A stretch of DNA of 10,210 nucleotides from RGIG4140 sp045655105 (GTDB lineage: Bacteria > Pseudomonadota > Alphaproteobacteria > CAAHEQ01 > UBA3637), in NCBI GenBank assembly GCA_045655105.1, contig JAZOOQ010000068.1:1-10210 (forward strand), in the 5' to 3' direction. Numbering within the stretch: the first letter of the stretch is position 1; every line of letters starts with the position of its first letter. The notes under the pieces were generated by a model, which made no database searches, was not told the DNA's origin, and worked only from the letters and a program-made list of their open reading frames with translations. Positions 1 to 6,542 of this stretch are shown piece after piece. Made by a program: the position numbers and the translations under genes.

Positions 1-180
1 TTTGATGAAGAAAGGGGCAGATGTGAATTTGACGGATAAGAATGGAAATACACCGCTGATGCTGGCTGCTTCAAAGGGGTTATTTAAAATTGCTGAATGC
101 TTAATAACAGAGGAAACTGATTTTCTTTTAAAAAATAATGAAGGGCAAGATGCTTATCAAATTGCCATGAAGAATGGGCA
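1..180 (+). repeat. Direct repeat A, copy 1 (end of ank1)
   Basis: Positions 1-180 match 930-1109 at an offset of 929 bp with four mismatches (109, 110, 112 and 114). The first 108 bp and the last 66 bp are identical. The copy is cut by the window edge, so its true length is unknown. Beyond 180 the two genes remain alignable but differ much more. Confidence 0.95.
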
Positions 181-301
181 AGTTAAAGTTGCCAAGTTGA
201 TTAAAGAAGCAGTTAAAAATGAGATGTTTTCTTCAAGAAAAGTGGTCCAACAGGCGAACAAAAACGTTAGTTTTGCTCAAAAAGGATTGGAGAGGGAATA
301 A
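1..301 (+). CDS. ank1: ankyrin-repeat protein, 3' fragment (5' end outside window)
   Basis: The reading frame is open from the window edge to a TAA at 299-301, giving 99 visible residues. The TTG at position 2 is an internal Leu codon, because the same stretch in ank2 is the interior of a repeat, so the true start lies upstream. Visible residues 1-15 end one ANK repeat, 16-48 form a complete repeat (NTPLMLAASKG opening), and 49-81 form the special terminal repeat of this family (QDAYQIAMKNG). A polar tail of 18 residues follows and ends in LERE. ANK repeats are helix-turn-helix protein-binding units; the partner is unknown. The fragment is nearly identical to the end of ank2, with 4 mismatches in the first 180 bp, so the two are recent duplicates or have exchanged sequence. 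The Shine-Dalgarno of ank2 lies inside its last codons. Confidence 0.9.
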   Translation, partial: LMKKGADVNLTDKNGNTPLMLAASKGLFKIAECLITEETDFLLKNNEGQDAYQIAMKNGQVKVAKLIKEAVKNEMFSSRKVVQQANKNVSFAQKGLERE

Positions 302-303
302 AA

Positions 304-1245
304 ATGTTTCATTTATTTGAAAACGAAGAAGAAAAAAAAGCGCGTTTGAAAAAAAACGAGGATACAAAAGGATTTTTTAAGAAAGCATTTGGCGGTTTCT
401 TTGATTTTGAATTCTCAGAAAGTAAGCTTAAACAAGCCTTGATAGAGTTTGATGAAAAGCTTTTAATACAAGGTCTTGAAGCGGGGAAAATTAATCCGAA
501 TAGATTGGTGTTTAATAAAATGCCGATTTTTATGGAAGCTGTTAAAAGAGATATGTTTGATTTTGCCCGTCAATTGGTTGAAAAAAAAGCGGATGTGAAT
601 CAGCCAGATAGTGAGGGCAATACAGCGGTGATGGTTGTTGTAGACACTTGGTGGTCTGCTCAAAACAGGAAATTTTGGCCTCTTTTAAAAAAGGCGGGGG
701 CTGACTTTGATAAGCCAAATAATAAAGGGCAAACACCATTGATGGTGTTAATTGAAAAAGAGGCGAATGCTTTTTCTTTTGGTGTAAACCAAAGCCACCT
801 TTTGTTATCCGTGGAAGATCAAGCGGCTTATTTAATTAAGTTTGGCGCTGATGTGAACTTTCAAAATCATAAGGGGCAAACGGTGCTTCATGAAGCCATT
901 TTGCAACAATCATTTGCTGGCGTTAAGTTTTTGATGAAGAAAGGGGCAGATGTGAATTTGACGGATAAGAATGGAAATACACCGCTGATGCTGGCTGCTT
1001 CAAAGGGGTTATTTAAAATTGCTGAATGCTTAATAACTCAAGGAACTGATTTTCTTTTAAAAAATAATGAAGGGCAAGATGCTTATCAAATTGCCATGAA
1101 GAATGGGCATGTTAAAATTGCCAAAATGATTAAAGAGGCGATTAAAGAGAAGATGAAGGCTTCTAGAAAAGTGGCGCAAAGAAAAGTGGCGCAACAAAGA
1201 AACAAAAACGTTAGGTTTGCTCAAAATGGAATGGAGCGGGAATAA
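304..1245 (+). CDS. ank2: ankyrin-repeat protein, 313 aa
   Basis: ATG 304 follows the ank1 stop by 2 bp and has GGAGAGGG at 289-296, 7 nt upstream, so the start is well supported. The N-terminus (residues 1-40) is not ANK: a charged Glu/Lys stretch, then a Phe-rich patch (FFKKAFGGFF, 24-33). Residues 40-71 are a degenerate half repeat, also present at the N-terminus of ank7. ANK repeats run at about 72-104, 105-141, 142-191 (with an insertion around 156-172), 192-224 and 225-257, with the family terminal repeat at 258-290 (QDAYQIAMKNG). The tail (about 286-313) is basic and Gln-rich and contains a perfect RKVAQ-RKVAQ duplication. No signal peptide or catalytic motif is visible; it is probably a soluble protein-binding protein. 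The last two repeats and terminal module match ank1 almost exactly. Specific function unknown. Confidence 0.93.
   Translation: MFHLFENEEEKKARLKKNEDTKGFFKKAFGGFFDFEFSESKLKQALIEFDEKLLIQGLEAGKINPNRLVFNKMPIFMEAVKRDMFDFARQLVEKKADVNQPDSEGNTAVMVVVDTWWSAQNRKFWPLLKKAGADFDKPNNKGQTPLMVLIEKEANAFSFGVNQSHLLLSVEDQAAYLIKFGADVNFQNHKGQTVLHEAILQQSFAGVKFLMKKGADVNLTDKNGNTPLMLAASKGLFKIAECLITQGTDFLLKNNEGQDAYQIAMKNGHVKIAKMIKEAIKEKMKASRKVAQRKVAQQRNKNVRFAQNGMERE
930..1109 (+). repeat. Direct repeat A, copy 2 (end of ank2)
   Basis: Partner of 1-180. The sharp fall in identity after 1109, inside a continuing homologous gene end, is more like gene conversion or a recombination endpoint than a single simple duplication. 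Confidence 0.95.
1165..1194 (+). repeat. Perfect 15-bp tandem duplication in the ank2 tail
   Basis: The unit agaaaagtggcgcaa occurs at 1165-1179 and again at 1180-1194, coding RKVAQ twice. ank1 and ank3 have a single copy at the same place, so ank2 gained exactly one in-frame unit. Confidence 0.95.
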
Positions 1246-1248
1246 AAG

Positions 1249-2538
1249 ATGCTTAAGTTGTTTGGTTTTAAAGAAAAGGCGAAGAAACAATTGGCGCAAA
1301 AGATAATGGATGTTGTTCATGAAGGTGATGTGAACCAGTTGGAAAAGTTGATTAAACAAGGGGCGCCCATTGATGAGGCAGATAAAAAAGGGTGGACACC
1401 TCTTCGTTTAGCGATTTTTAAAAGACAGTTAGAAATAGCCAAAAAATTGATTGAAGCGGGCGCTGATGTGAATGCGGTTGATAAAGACGGCGATCCGTTG
1501 ATTCATATGGCAGTTCTTTATGATCATGTTGAAATAGCAAAAGAGCTGATTAAAGCGGGGGCAAATGTGAATGCCACGAATAAGGGGGGCTGGACAGCTC
1601 TTCAATCTGCGCTTTGTTTTGGGTTTGAAGAAATTTCAAGAGAGCTGATTAAAGCGGGAGCAACAATGACTTTGAATCAAAAAAATTCATGGACAGCAGT
1701 TCATGGGGTTGCCAAACATGAATTATTAAATCTTTTGCCAGATTTGATGAAGGCCGGTGTTTCATTAGATGAGCAAGATGATGAGGGTAAAACAGCGCTT
1801 CATATTGCTGTTTTTTATGGTTTGACAGATATGGTGCGAAAATTAATTGACGCAGGGGCAAATATGAACATTCAGGATATGAATGGATGGACGCCTCTTT
1901 ATGAAGCTTTACAAAATGAGCAGTTTAAAGCTGCCAGCATCTTGATTCAAAAAGGCGCCGATGTGAATATTTTAAATAACAAGGGGAATACGCCTCTTCA
2001 TGTGGCGGCGCTTTGTGAATATATGGATGTTTTAAAAGAGTTGGTTCAAAAAGGCGCCGATGTAAACTTGAAAAATAAAAGAGGAGACACGCCTCTTTAT
2101 TTGGCTGTGCAACAAGATAATTTAGCTTTGATGAAAGAATTGATTGAAAAAGGCGCTGATGTGAATATTCAAAATAATTTGGGGAATACACCGCTTCATG
2201 CCGTTTCTTATTCTTTTCGTGATTCTTTAAAAACAGTGCAAAAATTAATTGAAGCGAATGCCAATTTGAATATATGCAATCAAAAAGGCAACACACCGCT
2301 TCATGAGGCTATAAATTTTGATCGTTTGGATTTGGTAGAATATTTGATTCAATTTGGAGCAAATGTTTTAATTAAAAATAAAAAAGGCGATGATGCTTAT
2401 AACTTAGCCATGAAAAATGGATATACCGCAATTGCAAAAAAGATTAAAGAGCAGGTGAAAGAACAAATCAATTCTTCAAGAAAAGTGGCGCAACAAATAA
2501 AACTTTTTAATCAACAAAATCAATTAGAAAAAGAATAA
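1249..2538 (+). CDS. ank3: ankyrin-repeat protein with ten full repeats, 429 aa
   Basis: ATG 1249 lies 3 bp after the ank2 stop, with GGAG at 1233-1236 inside the ank2 coding end. The first 15 residues are a short basic amphipathic segment (MLKLFGFKEKAKK) resembling the ank2 start. Residues 16-47 form an N-cap half repeat. Ten repeats begin at G48, G81, G114, S147, G180, G213, G246, G279, G312 and G347; nine are 33 residues and the ninth is 35. The family terminal repeat covers 380-412 (DDAYNLAMKNG). The tail has SSRKVAQQ, as in ank1 and ank2, and ends in LEKE. Many repeats match the classical consensus closely (GNTPLHVAA, KGADVN), so a regular solenoid is expected. Such stacks bind other proteins; no enzymatic domain is present. 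Likely translated from the same mRNA as ank2 and ank4. Partner unknown. Confidence 0.95.
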   Translation: MLKLFGFKEKAKKQLAQKIMDVVHEGDVNQLEKLIKQGAPIDEADKKGWTPLRLAIFKRQLEIAKKLIEAGADVNAVDKDGDPLIHMAVLYDHVEIAKELIKAGANVNATNKGGWTALQSALCFGFEEISRELIKAGATMTLNQKNSWTAVHGVAKHELLNLLPDLMKAGVSLDEQDDEGKTALHIAVFYGLTDMVRKLIDAGANMNIQDMNGWTPLYEALQNEQFKAASILIQKGADVNILNNKGNTPLHVAALCEYMDVLKELVQKGADVNLKNKRGDTPLYLAVQQDNLALMKELIEKGADVNIQNNLGNTPLHAVSYSFRDSLKTVQKLIEANANLNICNQKGNTPLHEAINFDRLDLVEYLIQFGANVLIKNKKGDDAYNLAMKNGYTAIAKKIKEQVKEQINSSRKVAQQIKLFNQQNQLEKE

Positions 2539-2548
2539 AGGATAACAG

Positions 2549-3187
2549 ATGGATAGTTGGTTGATAAAGAGCATTAAGGAAAATGAAGAAAAGAATATCG
2601 ATTCTTTTTTTCAAGAAGTTAAAAAAATTCAACATGATAAACAAGATGCTTTTTTGCTTTTTGCTCAAGAAGGGAATTTAAAATATATTCAAAAATTTTT
2701 AACACTTGGCATTGATTTTGCTTATGAAGATGATGGGTGGACGGCGCTTGGTATTGCCGCTGCTAATGGGCATTTAGATGTTATGAAAGAAATGGCAAGC
2801 GCTGGCGCTGATTTAAATCACCAATCTTCAAGAGGGTGGACAGCGTTAATGATTGCTTGTTGCAACAAGAAAGAAGATATTGTGAACTGGTTGATTGAGC
2901 AAGGCGCGCAACTTGATTTATGCGATTTGAATCAAAAAACGGCGTTGATGTGTGCGGCTCATTTTGGAAGTTTAAAAATTGCTGCTCGGTTGATTGAAGA
3001 GGGGGCTGATCTTTTTAAAAAAGATAAGTTGCAAAGAGATGCCTATACCGTTGCCATGCAAGCTGGGCATAGCGAAATTGCACAATTGGTGAAAGAGGGG
3101 CTTAAAAAACAAATGAAAGGGCTTAAAACATTGGTTTCTTCCAAACAAAAAGCTTTCCCTCAAGATACTTCAAACCAAAAAGATTAA
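2549..3187 (+). CDS. ank4: short ankyrin-repeat protein, 212 aa
   Basis: ATG 2549 is preceded by AAGGA at 2538-2542 with a 6-nt spacer, and the site overlaps the TAA of ank3, which favours translational coupling. The N-terminus (1-30) is charged and helical, without a signal peptide. Residues 31-62 form a half repeat, followed by repeats at 63-95 (GWTALGIAAANG), 96-128 (GWTALMIACCNK) and 129-161 (QKTALMCAAHFG), and the family terminal repeat at 162-194 (RDAYTVAMQAG). The tail is Lys-rich and ends in NQKD, similar to the RQKD end of ank6. Three Cys residues sit in the middle repeats (in MIACC and LCDLN), more than in most of its neighbours. It is among the shortest array members and has no close duplicate in this window. 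It is probably a small soluble protein-binding protein; target not predictable. Confidence 0.93.
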   Translation: MDSWLIKSIKENEEKNIDSFFQEVKKIQHDKQDAFLLFAQEGNLKYIQKFLTLGIDFAYEDDGWTALGIAAANGHLDVMKEMASAGADLNHQSSRGWTALMIACCNKKEDIVNWLIEQGAQLDLCDLNQKTALMCAAHFGSLKIAARLIEEGADLFKKDKLQRDAYTVAMQAGHSEIAQLVKEGLKKQMKGLKTLVSSKQKAFPQDTSNQKD

Positions 3188-3210
3188 AAAGGAAAAAGGG
3201 TAAAAAAAAC

Positions 3211-4437
3211 ATGCAAATTAAAAAATATCTTCATAAAGTTAAATCATTTTTTTCGAAAATGCGCTGGGTGAATAAGCAAGATCAGTTAGGGCAAACGCCT
3301 TTAATTAAAGCTTCAGAAAATGGCGCGGTTGATCTTGTTCAAAAACTGATTGAAAAAAAGCCAAATTTAAACCATCAAGATCAATTTAAAGATACGGCGT
3401 TAATCAGCGCTGCGAATAAGGGGTTTGGTGACATTGTGACCTCTTTAATTGAGGCGGGTGCTGATGTGAATATGCAAAATAAATGGAATCAAACGGCTTT
3501 AATAGAGGCGGCGCAAAATGGATATGTTGATATTGTTGAAAACTTAATTAAAGCTGGTGCTGATGTGAACAAGATGGATGAGCATGGGTGGAGCGCCTTG
3601 ATGAACAGCGTTGAAAGAGGGCATGAAGGCGTTTTTGATTTGTTGGTTAAGGCGGGCGCTGATATTAATCATCAAGCTTCAAATGGATGGACGGCGCTTC
3701 ATTCAGCTTGCAGAGGGAATAAAGAATCAATGGCCCAAAAATTAATTGCGTTAGGTGCTGATTTAAACCAGAAAGAAGAAGATGGTTATACGCCTATTCA
3801 TATTTCAGTAATTAACAAAAATTTAAATATTATGAATAAGTTAATCCAACATGGCGCCAATATAAATGCCACGCAAAAAGATGGATATACACCTCTTCAC
3901 TTAGCTGTTGAACATAATAATAAAGCAATCGCGTTGGCTTTAATTGATAAAGGTGCCGATTTAAATAAGCAAGATATGTGGGGCGAAACGGCGCTTCAAA
4001 AAGCAGCCAAATATGGCAAAAGAGAGGTGATGGAAACTTTGATTGATAAAGGTGCCGATTTAAATAAGGTGGATCATTTAGGGGATAGCGCCTTGCATAG
4101 AGCCATTAAAAATAAAAGAGTTGGTATTGCTCAAATTTTAATTAACAATGGCTCAGATGCCAATATTTTAAATAAAGAAGGACATAGCGCCTTGATGATT
4201 GCCATTCAAAAAGGATATATTCAGTTGGTGCGTGATATGATTAAAGGGGATGCAAATGTGTTGTTAAAAAACGAAGAGGGAAAAGATGCTTATCATTTTG
4301 CCATGAAAAGTGGGGATATGACTATAGTCAAAGAAATTAAAGAAGCCGTTAAAAAAGAAATGAATTCTTATCTTATGAACAGCCAGGCTTATAAACGCCT
4401 TTTAACCATGAAAAATGAACGCGTTTATGGGGCATAA
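3211..4437 (+). CDS. ank5: ankyrin-repeat protein with ten strictly 33-aa repeats, 408 aa
   Basis: ATG 3211 follows a purine-rich leader with AAGG and AAAGGG (3189-3200), about 10 nt upstream. Residues 1-19 are a basic, aromatic, potentially amphipathic helix (KKYLHKVKSFFSKMRW). Ten repeats then start at residues 27, 60, 93, 126, 159, 192, 225, 258, 291 and 324, each exactly 33 residues, and the family terminal repeat begins at 357 (KDAYHFAMKSG). This is the most regular gene of the set. Two neighbouring repeats share a perfect 27-bp stretch 99 bp apart (3943-3969 and 4042-4068), a mark of repeat-unit duplication. The tail ends in MKNERVYGA. Residues 314-408 and the spacer after the gene are almost identical to the end of ank7. 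The protein is expected to be a rigid soluble binding scaffold with no catalytic motif. Confidence 0.95.
   Translation: MQIKKYLHKVKSFFSKMRWVNKQDQLGQTPLIKASENGAVDLVQKLIEKKPNLNHQDQFKDTALISAANKGFGDIVTSLIEAGADVNMQNKWNQTALIEAAQNGYVDIVENLIKAGADVNKMDEHGWSALMNSVERGHEGVFDLLVKAGADINHQASNGWTALHSACRGNKESMAQKLIALGADLNQKEEDGYTPIHISVINKNLNIMNKLIQHGANINATQKDGYTPLHLAVEHNNKAIALALIDKGADLNKQDMWGETALQKAAKYGKREVMETLIDKGADLNKVDHLGDSALHRAIKNKRVGIAQILINNGSDANILNKEGHSALMIAIQKGYIQLVRDMIKGDANVLLKNEEGKDAYHFAMKSGDMTIVKEIKEAVKKEMNSYLMNSQAYKRLLTMKNERVYGA
3943..4068 (+). repeat. 27-bp direct repeat one ANK unit apart in ank5
   Basis: A perfect 27-bp sequence at 3943-3969 recurs at 4042-4068, 99 bp (33 codons) away, coding the end of helix 2 and the turn of consecutive repeats (IDKGADLNK). 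It indicates recent duplication or homogenisation of repeat units. Confidence 0.9.
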
Positions 4438-4471
4438 AATAAAGCAAAAGGGTTAAATATAATGGCAACAA
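4150..4471 (+). repeat. Direct repeat B, copy 1 (ank5 end, spacer, ank6 start)
   Basis: This 322-bp block matches 6221-6542 at a constant offset of 2071 bp with ten mismatches by my count and no gaps. It covers the last 95 codons of ank5, the whole 24-bp spacer with its Shine-Dalgarno, and the first ten bases of ank6. Of the ten differences, six are silent and four change an amino acid. Confidence 0.95.
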
Positions 4472-5868
4472 AAACAGATATTATACATGAAATCATGCAA
4501 AAGAACGACAAGGGCCGGTTAAAGCGCATTCGAAAGCTTTTGGAAAATGATGCCCTTAAAACACAAGGCGATATTGACGTTAATCCGCTGTATTTAGCCG
4601 TTTTTATGCATGAACAAGAGATTATTGACTTATTGCTTGATTATGGGGAAAATATTGATTCGATAGATAAAAACGGCAGAACGGCGATTGCCTCAGCCGT
4701 TTGTTCGGATAAAAAAGAATTAACGCGTTTTTTAATTGCGCGGGGCGCCAATGTGAACCGATTGAATATTCAAGATGATATATCCGGATTATCGGTTCAA
4801 GAAAGCTTTAATTTATTGCTTGAAGCCGGATTTGATGTGCCGGTTCAAGATAATTATGCGTTGGCTGAAAAAGCTTTGAATTTTAATAAAGAAACCTTGC
4901 CGTTATTATTTGAACACGGGCTTTATTTAAATAAACAAGAGAAGGAAAAATATCAAACATTTTTGGGGCGCGCCAAAATTTGGGAAATGGGTGAAATTGT
5001 TAAAAATCCAAAGCTTGTTTTTCAAAAATATAATGACGAAAAGGGATTAAAGTCCCTTCCTGTTTATAAAAGAATCTTGGGTTTTGTGGGTGAAAGAGAA
5101 CTTTTTGAAGCCGTTCAGGTTAACGAAGAAAAGGTGCTCAAAAAAGCTTTAGAGCATAATCAACTGGATGAAAAATTAAAGCTTGACCTTGTTTATGAAT
5201 GCATTTTAAGAAACAGACCGCATCTTTTAGCGTTGTTGCTGGATTATAATGCCCCGCTTGAAGATAAGTTTGATGAAGATATGTCGCCTCTTTTATTTGC
5301 TTGCTTAAAAAACCGCTCTTATATCGCAAAGGTTTTGATAGAGAAGGGCGCTGATGTGAATTTTAAAGCGAAAAAAAGCGAATTAACGCCGATTATGGCG
5401 GCCGTTATGTATTCGAACTTTTATCTTGTGTCCGATTTGATTAGCAAGAATGCTGATGTGAACCAAACAACAAAAGGCCTCACGCCTTTAATGAAAGCCA
5501 TTGAGTTAAAACGATTAAAAAATTTCAACGTATTGGCAAGAGACGCTAAAGACTATAAAGTCGATTTGAACTTTCAAGATGAAGAGGGCAAAACGCCTTT
5601 AATGAAAGCGATTGAAAACGGATTTGTGGCCGGTTGCAAAGTTTTAATCAGCGAAGGGGCAGATGTTTTCATTAAAGATAACAAGGGTCTTGATGCTTAT
5701 AATTATGCCATGCAACAAGAGCAAAGAAAAGTGGCTTCACTTATTAAAGAACAAGTGCTTAAAATTTATAAGAAAAAAAAGAATTTGTCTCAAGCGCCAA
5801 AGATTCAACTGATTCAATCGGGGCAAAAAATAAGCGTTTCTCAACCTTTAACCCGGCAAAAAGATTAA
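4462..5868 (+). CDS. ank6: two-block ankyrin protein with central linker, 468 aa
   Basis: ATG 4462 has AAAAGGG at 4446-4452, 9 nt upstream; leader and first codons are identical to ank8. The first ANK block (residues about 5-160) is degenerate, with clearer units at 41-71 (NPLYLAVFMH) and 72-104 (GRTAIASAV). Residues about 163-210 do not match ANK and hold YNDEKGLKSLPVYKR (190-204), closely conserved in ank8. A second block (211-408) contains MSPLLFACLKN, LTPLMKAIE and KTPLMKAIENG units, and the family terminal repeat starts at 409 (LDAYNYAMQQE, where the usual Gly is replaced by Glu). The Lys-rich tail (KIYKKKK) ends in TRQKD. ank8 matches in length and order throughout, so the pair arose by duplication of the whole gene. 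The two-block plan suggests an old fusion of two ANK genes. No catalytic motif, signal peptide or membrane segment. Confidence 0.94.
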   Translation: MATKTDIIHEIMQKNDKGRLKRIRKLLENDALKTQGDIDVNPLYLAVFMHEQEIIDLLLDYGENIDSIDKNGRTAIASAVCSDKKELTRFLIARGANVNRLNIQDDISGLSVQESFNLLLEAGFDVPVQDNYALAEKALNFNKETLPLLFEHGLYLNKQEKEKYQTFLGRAKIWEMGEIVKNPKLVFQKYNDEKGLKSLPVYKRILGFVGERELFEAVQVNEEKVLKKALEHNQLDEKLKLDLVYECILRNRPHLLALLLDYNAPLEDKFDEDMSPLLFACLKNRSYIAKVLIEKGADVNFKAKKSELTPIMAAVMYSNFYLVSDLISKNADVNQTTKGLTPLMKAIELKRLKNFNVLARDAKDYKVDLNFQDEEGKTPLMKAIENGFVAGCKVLISEGADVFIKDNKGLDAYNYAMQQEQRKVASLIKEQVLKIYKKKKNLSQAPKIQLIQSGQKISVSQPLTRQKD

Positions 5869-5878
5869 GGTTTTTTAG

Positions 5879-6508
5879 ATGATATTTGATAAGTATCTGT
5901 ATTCAAAAGATAAAATTCTTGAGGCTTTATATGAAGAAAATCAAAGCTTTATCCTTGAGGCTCTTCAAAACGATAAAATTGACAAGAATTTAAAATTTGA
6001 TTGGGATGAACCGTTGTTAAATCAGGTTTTAAAGCATGGATACGGGCTCGTTTTTAAAAAAATGATTGAAAAGAATGTGGATGTGAACCAAGCAGATAGC
6101 GAAGGAGTTACGCCAGTGATGGTTGTTAGTGAGCACAATAAACATCATTTTCTTGATAAAGACTCTTTAAACCAGTTGGATAAGCGAAATGAATTTTTTT
6201 TCACTCTTTTAAAACAAGCGGGCTCAGATGCCAATATTTTAAATAAAGAGGGACATAGCGCGTTGATGATTGCCATTCAAAAAGGATATATTCAGTTGGT
6301 GCGCGATATGATTAAAGGGGATGCAAATGTGTTGTTAAAAAACGAAGAGGGAAAAGATGCCTATCATTTTGCCATGAAAAGTGGAGATATGGCTATAGTC
6401 AAAGAAATTAAAGAAGCCGCTAAAAAAGAAATGAATTCTTATTTTATGAACAGCCAGGCTTATAAACGCCTTTTAATCATGAAAAATGAACGCGTTTATG
6501 GCGCATAA
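5879..6508 (+). CDS. ank7: mosaic ankyrin-repeat protein, 209 aa
   Basis: ATG 5879 follows the ank6 stop by 10 bp with AAGG at 5867-5870 overlapping that stop and an 8-nt spacer. Residues 1-45 form a degenerate half repeat (ILEALYEENQSFILEAL), 46-76 an ANK unit ending DVNQADSEG, and 77-114 a second unit with an insertion (TPVMVVSEHN to LLKQA). This part aligns with ank2 residues about 40-135, which has DVNQPDSEG and LLKKA at the same places. From residue 115 the protein is nearly identical to ank5 residues 314-408 (4 differences in 95), comprising one repeat and the family terminal repeat (KDAYHFAMKSG) plus the MKNERVYGA tail. The gene is therefore a chimera joined in frame inside a Gly-(Ala/Ser)-Asp turn. 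It is intact and probably translated. Function unknown beyond protein binding. Confidence 0.93.
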   Translation: MIFDKYLYSKDKILEALYEENQSFILEALQNDKIDKNLKFDWDEPLLNQVLKHGYGLVFKKMIEKNVDVNQADSEGVTPVMVVSEHNKHHFLDKDSLNQLDKRNEFFFTLLKQAGSDANILNKEGHSALMIAIQKGYIQLVRDMIKGDANVLLKNEEGKDAYHFAMKSGDMAIVKEIKEAAKKEMNSYFMNSQAYKRLLIMKNERVYGA

Positions 6509-6542
6509 AATAAAGCAAAAGGGTTAAATATAATGGCAACAA
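6221..6542 (+). repeat. Direct repeat B, copy 2 (ank7 end, spacer, ank8 start)
   Basis: Partner of 4150-4471. The left edge falls inside ank7 at a Gly codon in an ANK turn, where the gene switches from ank2-like to ank5-like sequence. The right edge falls at the fourth codon of ank8. Confidence 0.95.

Noticed and set aside
2..4. TTG at position 2 as the start of ank1
   Set aside because: The same bases in ank2 (931-933) are an internal Leu codon of a repeat, so the gene is cut by the window edge.
1057..2296. Several minus-strand open frames of 63-123 codons within ank genes, including 1057-1359 and 1925-2296
   Set aside because: They repeat wherever the ANK codons repeat, overlap long well-supported genes, and follow the antisense composition of AT-rich ANK sequence.
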